Positions 10,594 to 18,434 are shown, counted from the first letter of the stretch. The stretch: 64,000 nt of DNA from Symbiodinium natans (GCA_905221605.1 CAJNDS010002413.1:280001-344000), one strand, 5' to 3'. Notes: generated by a model not told the origin, from the letters alone. A program made the numbers and translations.

Positions 10594-13500
10594 TTAAAAT
10601 TGTTCCTTATCACTTGCCGCGCAGTTGCACTTCTTACAGTATGCTATACAGTTGCTTATGGTATGTGTTTGCGAATTATCTTTTCGTTGTGCTGTCAGAT
10701 TTGTTGTTATGTTTCCGCTTTTTAACTTAACATAAAACTCTACACTGCATTTTTCGCAGAAACCGTTTAACCTATCTAAAAGCCACTGGGCAGTTATGTA
10801 GTTTTTATGATCTATCTTTCTTTTACCTGCCCTGTCCTGTTCTTTGTAGTTCTGCACCTTGCGTTCTAAATAGTTAAAGATACACTGCTTATTGAATATA
10901 GTATCTTTATTATCATCATACCTGTAAAACCTGACCTGATTTAAATCGGTGGCTCTTGTGATTGCCGTCCAGAGCCACTCCTTAGAAATATTAAAATGAT
11001 GATAATCAAAGATGGTTATACCAGTGTTTATGCTGGAACCCTGCACACTATGACAGGTATAACAGTAACTAAATATAAAGTGCTTCCTTAAAACATCGAT
11101 GGGTATGGTTTGTATATTTCCTTCGTGCTCCTCTTTTAGTTTCACCTTATCGCCGTTGATCTCATAAATAATGTATCGAAAATTAACTTGACATTTATAT
11201 GTGGTTGTTTTTAAATACTCCCTGCATATAACCACCTCGCCTATGTCATATTCGTTTTTGCGGTTTTGGCGCCTCCTTATTTCGTTGCTTACCTCCTTAC
11301 ATGTATCGTTTAAGTATGCTATATTGTTATTGTTTGTTTGTATGTCGTCGGTGTATTTGAAGTATTTGTCTATCAACTCTTTCGTCTTCACTTTGTTTAT
11401 AAATATGTCGTCGTATATGTTTGCTAATTTATCTTTGTCCTCCTGAGTCTTTAACCGCTTACACTCCCGCAGATAAATATGATATTTAAATATTTTGTTT
11501 ATGCAGTGGTTTGCATATACTTCGTGGTCGTGTAGGTTAGTTATTTCCGAAACGGGTTTTAATTGCTTACCGTCGCCGGTTGCCACCACTATTAAACCCT
11601 TATGCGCTTCCACGAACTCCCTAATTTTATTCAAGGCCCTTAGGCCATTAAAATAAATCTCGTCGAACACTATACAGTCATAATTCGAGTAGTCGAACTT
11701 TTCTAACTTTTCGTCGCCCACGGCTATGGAAAAGAATTTATTAATTGTAGTGGCGTCCTTTCCATATTTTTGAACCAGTTTATTAGTGGGGCACACGAAC
11801 AGCACTTTTAAACCTAAGTCCCTGATTTTTTCACATATAAAGCTTTTACCAGAACCGGCATATTTCGCCCTAATCATCACGTGCTTTACTGAAAAAATCT
11901 TCTCTATGATCTTCGTTGTTTCGTATTCGTCCTGTATGTCTATCTTCTTGTTTATATACATTGGTATTTTAGTTGCTTCGTTTTCTTTTATGTGGTAGTC
12001 CTCACTGGGCATAATTATATCCTCGTTGCTTTTATTTACCCTCCACTGACCTATGCACTTTGTAGATGCCCCCGCTTTAATTCCCAGTGCTTCTTTCGCT
12101 TTGGGTAGGTCTTCGGTGTTTATAACAAATGCATCGGTCTTGACACTATACGGTTTAACACCGCAATGAAGTAATCTGTTATAACACTGATACATATTAA
12201 AGTTATGTTGTTGCAATAGCAGTTCCTTTATATAAACAAACCCATTTACCAACTTCGTTTTATCGGATATATTCACTATGTAGTATGAATCTCCTTCCGA
12301 TATTTCATTCCATTCAGTGCATTCGTCATCGTCCATTTCATAAAAATTCACTTCTTCTTCGGTCAGTTTGTGTATTTTGCCCCCGTATTTTTGTTGAAAA
12401 TCCGACGCCTCCTTTAAGTTTCTAAACAGTATGCTTTTTTGGTTGGTGCTGTTGGTTCTTTCTAAAAGTCCGAAATTCACCACTGCCACCTGTTTTTTAA
12501 TTGCCATATCCTCCTCGTCGTTTTCACTTATTTTTTTGTCCCATAATTCCCCGACTATGTTTTTATAATTCACAGAGTGCTTGAACGAAGGCTGTTTGTA
12601 ACTTATGATCTTAATTTCTGATGTGTCCAACTGTTTTAGATACAAACCGTATAAAAGACCAAACTTTTTGTTTAACATTACTTTGTTTTTCTCGCCCGTG
12701 TTCTTAACATAATACAGTGTATAATCGTGCATTTTGTTAAAATCCATTTGTTCGGTATATGGTTGCCACACATCGAACTGATTAAAGCCGAATGTCTCCA
12801 CAATATCTATAAACGATTTAGTAAATGCTTTGGACATATCCAGTTCCACTTTCGGCATCGTATCCGAAAACTTATGTGATACAAACATACCCACAGGCAC
12901 TATGGTTTTAGCCTCTTCGTATAAATCTATGTCAGCTTGGTTATAAAACGATTTATGAAGCGGATTAAATAAAGACTTATTAAAATCAAACATTGCTTTA
13001 TTCATATTGTTATAGGTTTCTTCGTTGTCTATTCTCATACATCCGTCCGACGAGGTTTTTATTAGATTCTGGGTTTTGACTATAAAGGTGGTTTTCTTTA
13101 ATTTCATTCGTATCTCTGACACTATGCCCGCTTGAAAACGAATTTTAGGTTCATACCCACCGCCCAGCATTTGAAATAATATTTTTGTTAGGTTGTTGTC
13201 ATCAGGCACTAAGTATTTCGTTATAGGTTCTTTATCCTTACTGACCAGTTTTAATATTTCGTAAGCGTCCCTAATCATTATAAATTGTGGCGGTTCTTCC
13301 TTTTCGTTTATGTGATAATCGGTTGTTGCTTTGACTACGGGCTTTTTGCCTACATTGTTCAGTTTCTGTTGTATGCTTTTTAGATCGTTGTTCATTGTGT
13401 ATATGTGGCTGTTTTTCACAAAGGCATAAAAACATTTGAGTTTTTTGTTTGCCTCTTCGGGTTCGTGCCGGTATATAAGGTTTTCACAGCAGTCAAAAAT

Positions 13501-14463
13501 TCGGGCGGGAATCCTGAAATGTTTAAAGACTTTATCCATTTCATTAATGGTTGCCCCATTGCTGTAAAAATCGTTCCTACCTATGATTTCTATAATCCTT
13601 TCCCTTGTTAGTCTGTCCCTTCTTTTATCGTTCATAAGGCTGTCTTTATAAAAGTCGCTTAAAGCATTAATCCAACATTGATTATCGACGTGTTCGTTGT
13701 TGCTTATGGCTTCCCTTAGGTTGTATAAGTTATGATTAACAGGGGTGCTGACATAGCGATGGTATATAGATATGTGGCTAATGTCGGTTAAACTCTCGTC
13801 CATAATGTTAAACTTCTCGCCTTTCTTATTGACTACCTCCACCTGTTGTATTTTAATTGCGTCGAATAGGTTGTCATAGTATTTCGTTAAGTCATCCACC
13901 ATTTCCTTAAAGTCCTTGTCCTTGTTAAGCAGTTCTATTACCTTTTCAAATTCTTCATTGGCGTTTTCCTTTCTTTTGCTTATGAAGTCCTCTTTGGTTT
14001 CAAATCTGAAAATAAGATTTTTAACCAGTCCCTTATCAAAGTTTTTTGCTTTGACAGTTGCCTGTCTTATGTCAAAGTTTTCTATGTAAAATGCCGTTTC
14101 GAATTTTTTAAAAGCGGGTTTCACCTTTTCGTTTCGTGGCTTTCTTGTGGTGTAGAGTTGGAAGTTTATTAAGTATGTGCTTTGGCTTTTGGTTTCTGCC
14201 AGTCTTTCGTTTAATGGTTTTGCCTTCTTGGTTTTGGGTATGGTGTCCTTGTATTGCTTGAATGCTTTTTCATAGGTTTTTTTGTTCTTAGAGGTTAAGC
14301 CTTTTATTAAATTCTCGGCGGTTGCTATGTTTCCGATTTTACGTTCTTGGTATAACTTGATGATTTCGTTAATTCTTTTTTGTGTGGTTTTGTTTGCTCC
14401 TTCTGCCACCTTGTCCTTCAACTGGTTGAGTTGGATTAAATTACTCCTGATAAACTTGCTCAT
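10594..14463 (-). CDS. Family B DNA polymerase - SF1 helicase - HNH-like replication protein
   Basis: A 1,289-residue multidomain replicase. Residues 1-240 are charged and unassigned. Residues 258-365 contain D260-N-Q-C263 and N-S-H353, compatible with an OTU-like cysteine protease fold (tentative). Residues 395-820 resemble a viral family B polymerase: motif A VELDMSKAF with D542, a motif B-like KKFGLLYG (599-606), and a motif C-like KTDAFVI with D777. Residues 855-1185 are a superfamily 1 (Pif1/RecD-like) helicase: Walker A AGSGKS (869-874), Walker B VFDE (932-935), GDGKQLKP (963-970), HSVQGSS (1138-1144) and WTAITRA (1165-1171). Residues 1229-1289 look like an HNH zinc domain (C1236, C1239, D1262, N1263, H1267, N1271, C1276, C1279, N1280). 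I see no clear exonuclease motifs. The start is the ATG at 14463, 36 bp from a shared promoter-like block. Expected role: replication of the linear viral genome. Confidence 0.88.
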   Translation of the reverse strand: MSKFIRSNLIQLNQLKDKVAEGANKTTQKRINEIIKLYQERKIGNIATAENLIKGLTSKNKKTYEKAFKQYKDTIPKTKKAKPLNERLAETKSQSTYLINFQLYTTRKPRNEKVKPAFKKFETAFYIENFDIRQATVKAKNFDKGLVKNLIFRFETKEDFISKRKENANEEFEKVIELLNKDKDFKEMVDDLTKYYDNLFDAIKIQQVEVVNKKGEKFNIMDESLTDISHISIYHRYVSTPVNHNLYNLREAISNNEHVDNQCWINALSDFYKDSLMNDKRRDRLTRERIIEIIGRNDFYSNGATINEMDKVFKHFRIPARIFDCCENLIYRHEPEEANKKLKCFYAFVKNSHIYTMNNDLKSIQQKLNNVGKKPVVKATTDYHINEKEEPPQFIMIRDAYEILKLVSKDKEPITKYLVPDDNNLTKILFQMLGGGYEPKIRFQAGIVSEIRMKLKKTTFIVKTQNLIKTSSDGCMRIDNEETYNNMNKAMFDFNKSLFNPLHKSFYNQADIDLYEEAKTIVPVGMFVSHKFSDTMPKVELDMSKAFTKSFIDIVETFGFNQFDVWQPYTEQMDFNKMHDYTLYYVKNTGEKNKVMLNKKFGLLYGLYLKQLDTSEIKIISYKQPSFKHSVNYKNIVGELWDKKISENDEEDMAIKKQVAVVNFGLLERTNSTNQKSILFRNLKEASDFQQKYGGKIHKLTEEEVNFYEMDDDECTEWNEISEGDSYYIVNISDKTKLVNGFVYIKELLLQQHNFNMYQCYNRLLHCGVKPYSVKTDAFVINTEDLPKAKEALGIKAGASTKCIGQWRVNKSNEDIIMPSEDYHIKENEATKIPMYINKKIDIQDEYETTKIIEKIFSVKHVMIRAKYAGSGKSFICEKIRDLGLKVLFVCPTNKLVQKYGKDATTINKFFSIAVGDEKLEKFDYSNYDCIVFDEIYFNGLRALNKIREFVEAHKGLIVVATGDGKQLKPVSEITNLHDHEVYANHCINKIFKYHIYLRECKRLKTQEDKDKLANIYDDIFINKVKTKELIDKYFKYTDDIQTNNNNIAYLNDTCKEVSNEIRRRQNRKNEYDIGEVVICREYLKTTTYKCQVNFRYIIYEINGDKVKLKEEHEGNIQTIPIDVLRKHFIFSYCYTCHSVQGSSINTGITIFDYHHFNISKEWLWTAITRATDLNQVRFYRYDDNKDTIFNKQCIFNYLERKVQNYKEQDRAGKRKIDHKNYITAQWLLDRLNGFCEKCSVEFYVKLKSGNITTNLTAQRKDNSQTHTISNCIAYCKKCNCAASDKEQF

Positions 14464-14499
14464 ACTATACCTTAGATATATAATTATATTAAATGTTTT

Positions 14500-14524
14500 T
14501 TCTTTAAGTGGTTTTCCAAAGAAA
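14500..14524 (-). promoter_or_regulatory. Shared upstream block, copy 1 (polymerase gene)
   Basis: On the plus strand it reads TTCTTTAAGTGGTTTTCC followed by AAAGAAA. Nearly the same block lies upstream of the two zinc-protein genes at 16027 and 16651. It is 36 bp before the polymerase ATG and overlaps nothing coding. Confidence 0.6.
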
Positions 14525-14540
14525 ATTTTTTAATATTTTT

Positions 14541-15494
14541 TCAAACCTTTAACAATTCGAAGCGCATATATGGGCGACTGTCTCCTTTTACATAAAACAA
14601 ACTTGAATTATTTTTTTGTTCTATTCGTTCAACCTCTTTTGTTTCAGTTTGCCAAACACTCGTGCGTTCTTTTTCCCCAGGTTTCCTTTTCCTATAAATT
14701 CTAACTTTATTACCGGTTGAAATATTAGGGTATTTTCTCGTTCTGGTTGCTTGTTGGGTCATATTCTGTGTTGCTTTCAGTTCGTTTTTCTCCTTCATTG
14801 CCTCTTTCGGTGTCATTTTAATAGCCGAATGTTCCATTTTATTATTATAGGTAAGCAAAATTTCAAATATGTAATCAGTCCATTGAATATTTTCTTTGCC
14901 TTTCTTTTCGCCACGCTCATCGCGTGATTTCGCTCCGCTCATGTCGGCTTCTACTCGTTTATAAAGCATATCCTTAAATGTTCTAATTGCTCGTTCGCTG
15001 TGGTTTGCGTGTGCTCTTGTCCTGTGGTGTTGTATGCCCTGCTCCTTTAAATAATCCTGTATTGATGTTGTGTTTAATGCGCCTTCGTCGTCTGTAAATA
15101 ATATTTTGGGTTTGCCTCCCATCTTGTTCATTGTCTCTATCATTCCTGATGCTATGTTTGCTTCGTCTTTACTTTTAATCGGTGCGACCTGCATAAACCG
15201 ACTAAACACATCAATCATAATTACACCGACTCTAAATTTTTGATTCTCCAAATCGTTTATAAAAAACAAATCCATTTGAAATTCATAAAAAGGTTCAGGG
15301 GCAATGAATGTATTTTTACCTCTAATCTGTTTCTTTTGTTCCACATTATCTTTAAAAAAATTATCAATGTCGGCCATTGTTATAGATTTATCTTTTTCTC
15401 TTGCATCTTTTAAGGTTTGTTTTTTGCTTCCAAAACCTGACCTATCAAAATAAATCGCGCTTATTATATCATTCTTTTTATTGTTTTCGCTCAT
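14541..15494 (-). CDS. Retroviral-type DDE integrase (Polinton family)
   Basis: A 317-residue protein. The catalytic core spans about residues 68-182, with D75 (FQMDLFF), D135 (LFTDDEG) and E167 (HSERAIRTF), the D-D-E triad of the rve integrase superfamily. An N-terminal helical region (20-60) and a basic, beta-rich C-terminal segment (258-317, GNKVRIYRKRKPG), likely chromo/SH3-like, complete the usual layout. It should insert the linear genome through the TIR ends, producing the AACCC duplication. Residues about 183-199 (SGAKSRDERGEKKGK) are encoded by an unusually GC-rich stretch (14909-14946) and look like an added linker. The start is the ATG at 15494. It lies between the replicase and two zinc proteins in the same direction. 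Confidence 0.95.
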   Translation of the reverse strand: MSENNKKNDIISAIYFDRSGFGSKKQTLKDAREKDKSITMADIDNFFKDNVEQKKQIRGKNTFIAPEPFYEFQMDLFFINDLENQKFRVGVIMIDVFSRFMQVAPIKSKDEANIASGMIETMNKMGGKPKILFTDDEGALNTTSIQDYLKEQGIQHHRTRAHANHSERAIRTFKDMLYKRVEADMSGAKSRDERGEKKGKENIQWTDYIFEILLTYNNKMEHSAIKMTPKEAMKEKNELKATQNMTQQATRTRKYPNISTGNKVRIYRKRKPGEKERTSVWQTETKEVERIEQKNNSSLFYVKGDSRPYMRFELLKV

Positions 15495-15512
15495 AATAAA
15501 AAGGATGAGATA

Positions 15513-16007
15513 TTAATTAATTAATTTCGCGATGTATTTTTCCATGAATAGCGCGTCTTCTTTTTTCATTTTCTTATTACAAATCTCCTTGTAAAAATCA
15601 ACGAAAAAGGTTTTCAAGTTTATTTTGTGTTTCGTCTTCATACCTTGTATTTTCAATTCGTGGTATGTTTCGGTCTGTGTCATTCTATTATTCCAAAACC
15701 TTCCATTTACATAAAATTGTATGCAGTGGGTTATATACCTTACGAACTCCATCGAAAATTTATTCGCTTGTTGTTTTGTTTTAGTTGTTGCCAGTTCCTT
15801 TTTAATGGCTTGAAGGGTGTAATGAAAAACTATGTTTGCTATGTTATGCTTTCTTGATAATGTCATAAACCTCTTATGTTCTTTTTTCTTATCACACTCC
15901 ATACACCTAATATATTGATTTATATGGCCGTTTAAATCATATGGCAAAGCGGTTTTACATAAAAGGGCGGTTGTTGTTTTTAAGTCCTTACACCTTTCAC
16001 ACACCAT
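15513..16007 (-). CDS. Zinc-binding protein, paralogue A (unknown function)
   Basis: A 164-residue protein with two N-terminal CxxC pairs (MVCERC, residues 3-6, and CMEC near 35-38), consistent with a zinc ribbon, then a helical body. Its C terminus (TFFVDFYKEICNKKMKKED, then FMEKYIAKLIN) matches that of the neighbour at 16099-16629 (FFSDYFKRCLNEKEEVEFM, then IKMLNRIFS), so the two are tandem duplicates that have diverged. The start at 16007 lies 19 bp from the shared upstream block at 16027-16053. Function unknown; a regulatory or DNA-binding role is a guess from the zinc motif. Confidence 0.8.
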   Translation of the reverse strand: MVCERCKDLKTTTALLCKTALPYDLNGHINQYIRCMECDKKKEHKRFMTLSRKHNIANIVFHYTLQAIKKELATTKTKQQANKFSMEFVRYITHCIQFYVNGRFWNNRMTQTETYHELKIQGMKTKHKINLKTFFVDFYKEICNKKMKKEDALFMEKYIAKLIN

Positions 16008-16026
16008 ATATAATGTTAAGAAAATA

Positions 16027-16053
16027 TTTCTTTAAATAGTTTTTCCAAAGAAA
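16027..16053 (-). promoter_or_regulatory. Shared upstream block, copy 2 (zinc paralogue A)
   Basis: TTTCTTTAAATAGTTTTTCC followed by AAAGAAA on the plus strand, 19 bp from the start codon of the gene at 15513-16007. The block is partly symmetrical, since CTTTAAA and TTTCCAAAG flank the centre. Confidence 0.65.
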
Positions 16054-16098
16054 TTTTTTAAAGATTTTTTAAACAAAATATTTTCAACAACACATTTT

Positions 16099-16629
16099 TT
16101 ATGAAAAGATGCGATTTAACATTTTTATCATAAACTCAACCTCCTCTTTTTCATTAAGGCATCGTTTAAAGTAATCACTAAAAAACATAATCGCCAACTC
16201 TTCTATTTCTATCGTAAATGGTTTTTTATATCTCGTCCTCATAGTTTCATATATATCATTAAATAAACCTGTGAAACCCGGGTCTCTTCTAAAAGATGAA
16301 ATGTCGTTAATGTCGTCAATGTCGGTGATGTGTGGATATTTCATCCTTAACAACGCCATTCGTAAATAAAAAAATGAATCACTGTTAATGTGTTTTTTTA
16401 AAGACTTGTCCTCCACCTCCCGCTTTACTACTAAAACTTCACAAGGTAAAACTGGTATTTTGTCAATTATGGTTTTAAACCTTATCGCCTTCTCTCTATC
16501 GCTGTATATCAGATACTGACTATAAGAAGCTATGGTTTTGAAAAGGTCATTGCACAATTTTTTTTTACCTAAAAGTTTGATTGTCATAATTTGGTCAAGG
16601 CATCTTTCACACCTACACACCTGCACCAT
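16099..16629 (-). CDS. Zinc-binding protein, paralogue B (unknown function)
   Basis: A 176-residue protein when started at the ATG at 16629 (MVQVCRCERC). The open frame continues upstream through another ATG (16638) to a TTG inside the promoter-like block. The 16629 start is preferred because it aligns with the MVCERC start of paralogue A and keeps the same distance to the shared upstream block (about 21 versus 19 bp). It has N-terminal cysteines (CRCERC), a mostly helical body, and a C terminus similar to paralogue A. There is no further family match. The tandem pair between integrase and basic protein suggests a lineage-specific duplication. Confidence 0.78.
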   Translation of the reverse strand: MVQVCRCERCLDQIMTIKLLGKKKLCNDLFKTIASYSQYLIYSDREKAIRFKTIIDKIPVLPCEVLVVKREVEDKSLKKHINSDSFFYLRMALLRMKYPHITDIDDINDISSFRRDPGFTGLFNDIYETMRTRYKKPFTIEIEELAIMFFSDYFKRCLNEKEEVEFMIKMLNRIFS

Positions 16630-16650
16630 ATCTAACATATATAAAAAACA

Positions 16651-16676
16651 TTTCTTTAAATAGTTTTCCAAAGAAA
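16651..16676 (-). promoter_or_regulatory. Shared upstream block, copy 3 (zinc paralogue B)
   Basis: TTTCTTTAAATAGTTTTCC followed by AAAGAAA, identical to copy 2 except for one T fewer. It begins 22 bp from the preferred ATG at 16629. Confidence 0.65.
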
Positions 16677-16710
16677 TGTTTTTATAAAATAATTAATGTC
16701 TCGGGACACT

Positions 16711-16866
16711 CATCCCCAAACGTCGGGGATGAGCATCCCCAAACATCGGGGGCACCCATCCCCAAACATCGGGGATGCCTCATATTTCAATTTAAAAATG
16801 TCCCATCCCCAAACATCGGGGGCACCCATCCCCAAACATTGGGGATGAGCATCCCCAAACATAAAA
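16711..16866. repeat. Two triplets of 23-bp CATCCCCAAACATCGGGG units
   Basis: CATCCCCAAAC-type units start at 16711, 16734, 16757, 16804, 16827 and 16850, that is, exactly 23 bp apart within each group of three, with the groups separated by an AT-rich 24-bp gap. Five units contain CCCC and GGGG arms able to pair around an AAACATC-type centre; the last is cut short. The array lies in the non-coding gap between two minus-strand genes of an otherwise AT-rich element, followed by an A/T-only stretch to 16960. It could be an origin, a protein-binding array or a transcription-end region. Confidence 0.85.
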
Positions 16867-16962
16867 ATTATTCAAAAATATTTTTAAAAATTATTCAAAA
16901 AATTATTAAAAATTATTCAAAAATATTATTTATTTTAATAAAAAAATATTATTAAAATAAAT
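16867..16962. other. A/T-only spacer
   Basis: Almost pure A/T with repeated AAAATTATTCAAAAA motifs, immediately next to the 23-bp repeat array and just downstream of the basic protein gene. The combination of G/C arms with an A/T tract is reminiscent of an unwinding element (inference). Confidence 0.5.
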
Positions 16963-17376
16963 TTAATCTCCTTTTGCCTCTTCTTGTTGTTCTGTTGTTT
17001 TCTTTTTACTTGCTTTCTTCGGTTTGGGTTCTTTTGGTGCTTTGGGTTCCTTGGGTTCTTTGATTTGCTTTGTTCGTTTAAATACATCTGTGTCTTTTAA
17101 AACATTTGCATTTTCCATTGGTATTACTTGTCTTCCTTTCTTTTCAAATTTTACAGTTAATTCTTCATTTATCTCATTCTCATTTACTGCTATTGATTGC
17201 TCTTGTTCTTCTAAAATTTTGTTAAGTTTTTTTCGTCTTAAATGGTTTCGTGTGTTCTCTCTCTTTTTCATCATAAACGTTTCGTCTTCTTTCTTTTTGC
17301 GATAATACAGTCTTCCATAAATCGCCAGTTGTTCTTTTATCTCTTCCATTGTCATATCCTCAGGCGCAGTAGGCAT
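16963..17376 (-). CDS. Basic coiled-coil protein with KEPK repeats
   Basis: A 137-residue, strongly charged protein. Residues 8-75 are helical with many K, R and E. Residues 100-125 carry a lysine/proline tail of KEPKEPKAPKEPKPKK type, like histone-tail or nucleic-acid-condensing proteins. There is no catalytic motif. The start is the ATG at 17376, preceded on the same strand by a TATATAATATATAGA TATA-like stretch and a variant of the shared block. It could package DNA in the virion, but no family is recognised. Confidence 0.72.
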   Translation of the reverse strand: MPTAPEDMTMEEIKEQLAIYGRLYYRKKKEDETFMMKKRENTRNHLRRKKLNKILEEQEQSIAVNENEINEELTVKFEKKGRQVIPMENANVLKDTDVFKRTKQIKEPKEPKAPKEPKPKKASKKKTTEQQEEAKGD

Positions 17377-17400
17377 TAATCTATATATTATATAGATAAT

Positions 17401-17426
17401 AATTCTTTAAATACTTTTTTAAAGAT
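17401..17426 (-). promoter_or_regulatory. Shared upstream block, variant copy 4
   Basis: ATTCTTTAAATACTTTTTT followed by AAAGATT resembles copies 1-3 but lacks the CC step. It lies about 25 bp before the ATG at 17376. A weaker match than the others. Confidence 0.4.
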
Positions 17427-17480
17427 TATGTATTTTAAAGATTACATTTTTGAAAATTTAATTACATTTTTATATTAAAA

Positions 17481-17506
17481 TTTTTCATAAAAAATATTAT
17501 GAAAAA
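17481..17506. terminator. Perfect 10-bp hairpin in non-coding gap
   Basis: TTTTTCATAA, a 6-base loop, then TTATGAAAAA. It lies between the start of the basic protein gene (17376) and the end of the next minus-strand gene (17740), so it could mark a transcript end or a regulatory site. Confidence 0.4.
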
Positions 17507-17739
17507 CTTCCAAACGAATTCGCGACACTATCTTATGTAGTATCAATTATGTAAATGTATCGCACTACTTCCCTTTCGCGCGTTCATTCACGATGTCTGG
17601 GACTTATGCAATCACGGGGCATGGGCATATGTTCGGGATGTTCCTGTTTCATTTTCCGGGGGATGCGAGGAACGAGCCTCGCATTGCTATGCGACTTCTG
17701 TGCTCTGTCAATATTATATAGATATTAATTTTTAAATGT
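17507..17739. other. Non-coding gap with a GC-richer core
   Basis: I find no gene here. From about 17568 the composition turns GC-richer than the rest of the element. It contains an 8-bp perfect stem (ATGCGAGG, then CCTCGCAT, 17663-17684) and CGGGGCATGGGCATATG. Similar GC-rich palindromic pieces sit inside the integrase gene (14909-14946) and the large virion-like gene (about 28080-28145). Confidence 0.5.
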
Positions 17740-18231
17740 TTAATCCATAGATTTTAAATCTTTCGTTTCCTGTATTGTTTGTGGTTTTTTCTTATTAGTT
17801 TTCATAATGTAATATACATCTTTGTCTAACTTCTTTACATCTTCTTTAAGTTCTTTAATATCTTCCTCTGTTTTATAAATCTTCTTTTCTAATTTTTGCT
17901 TCAATTCTTTAATATCATCGGCGTTTTTCTCTATTGCTTCTTCACATTCCTCGGGTGTTGGTCTCCTTCCAGAATCCCAACCAGTTGAGCAAATGGCTAC
18001 GCTTCCTGTTTGGTCTGGTGTAAAAATATTATTGTCTGGGGTTGTCCCGCGCCCCATTTTATAACTGCTTCTATTTTCGATAATATAAACGGTTTTGCTA
18101 TCTTTATCGCTTGTTGTTTTTGTTTCTTTATGATATAAATTTTTCTTACATCTACACGGCAAACAGTTTAAACTGGTAGGGGTTAATATGAAACCTCCAT
18201 CAGGTTTTTTTGGTGCCTCTTCATCGCTCAT
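17740..18231 (-). CDS. Coiled-coil protein with a cysteine cluster (hypothetical)
   Basis: A 163-residue protein from ATG at 18231. Residues 20-30 contain a LNCLPCRCKK cysteine cluster, the middle is G/T/S-rich, and residues 100-145 form a clear coiled coil (DDIKELKQKLEKKIYKTEED). No known domain is recognised. It is a minus-strand gene ending the left block, 19 bp from a small gene on the same strand. Confidence 0.7.
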   Translation of the reverse strand: MSDEEAPKKPDGGFILTPTSLNCLPCRCKKNLYHKETKTTSDKDSKTVYIIENRSSYKMGRGTTPDNNIFTPDQTGSVAICSTGWDSGRRPTPEECEEAIEKNADDIKELKQKLEKKIYKTEEDIKELKEDVKKLDKDVYYIMKTNKKKPQTIQETKDLKSMD

Positions 18232-18250
18232 ATTTTTAAGTTGTAGAAAT

Positions 18251-18400
18251 TTATTTTTTCTTTAATTTTAAATATTGCAATACTCCTTTACAAATTTCCA
18301 AAGCAGAATAACAGCATCGCCTATACCTCGGTTCTGTTATTACTATTTGTTCAACTTCTTCTATCTCATTTATCGCCTTAATGTATTTGTCGTAATTCAT
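18251..18400 (-). CDS. Small hypothetical protein (49 residues)
   Basis: ATG at 18400 opens a 49-codon frame (MNYDKYIKAINEIEEVEQIV at the N terminus, then a CCYSALEIC segment and a basic LKLKKK end). It fills the otherwise empty gap between the coiled-coil gene and the divergent packaging ATPase, with only 34 bp between the two start codons. Gene spacing in this element favours it being real, but no family is recognised. Confidence 0.5.
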   Translation of the reverse strand: MNYDKYIKAINEIEEVEQIVITEPRYRRCCYSALEICKGVLQYLKLKKK

Positions 18401-18434
18401 TATATAATTAAAATACAAAACTTTCTATATAAAT
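18401..18434. promoter_or_regulatory. Divergent promoter region
   Basis: 34 bp separate the start codons of the small minus-strand gene (18400) and the ATPase (18435). It contains TATATAATTAAAATAC and TTTCTATATAAAT just before the ATPase ATG. TCTATA-type sequences close to the ATG are known as late promoters in some virophages; the link here is by analogy. Confidence 0.5.

Noticed and set aside
16630-16671. Longer N terminus for zinc paralogue B starting with TTG or the ATG at 16638
   Set aside because: The TTG lies inside the shared promoter-like block; the paralogue alignment and spacing favour the ATG at 16629.
16711-16866. CRISPR-like array
   Set aside because: Units are contiguous 23-mers with no unique spacers and no cas genes, in a eukaryotic viral element.
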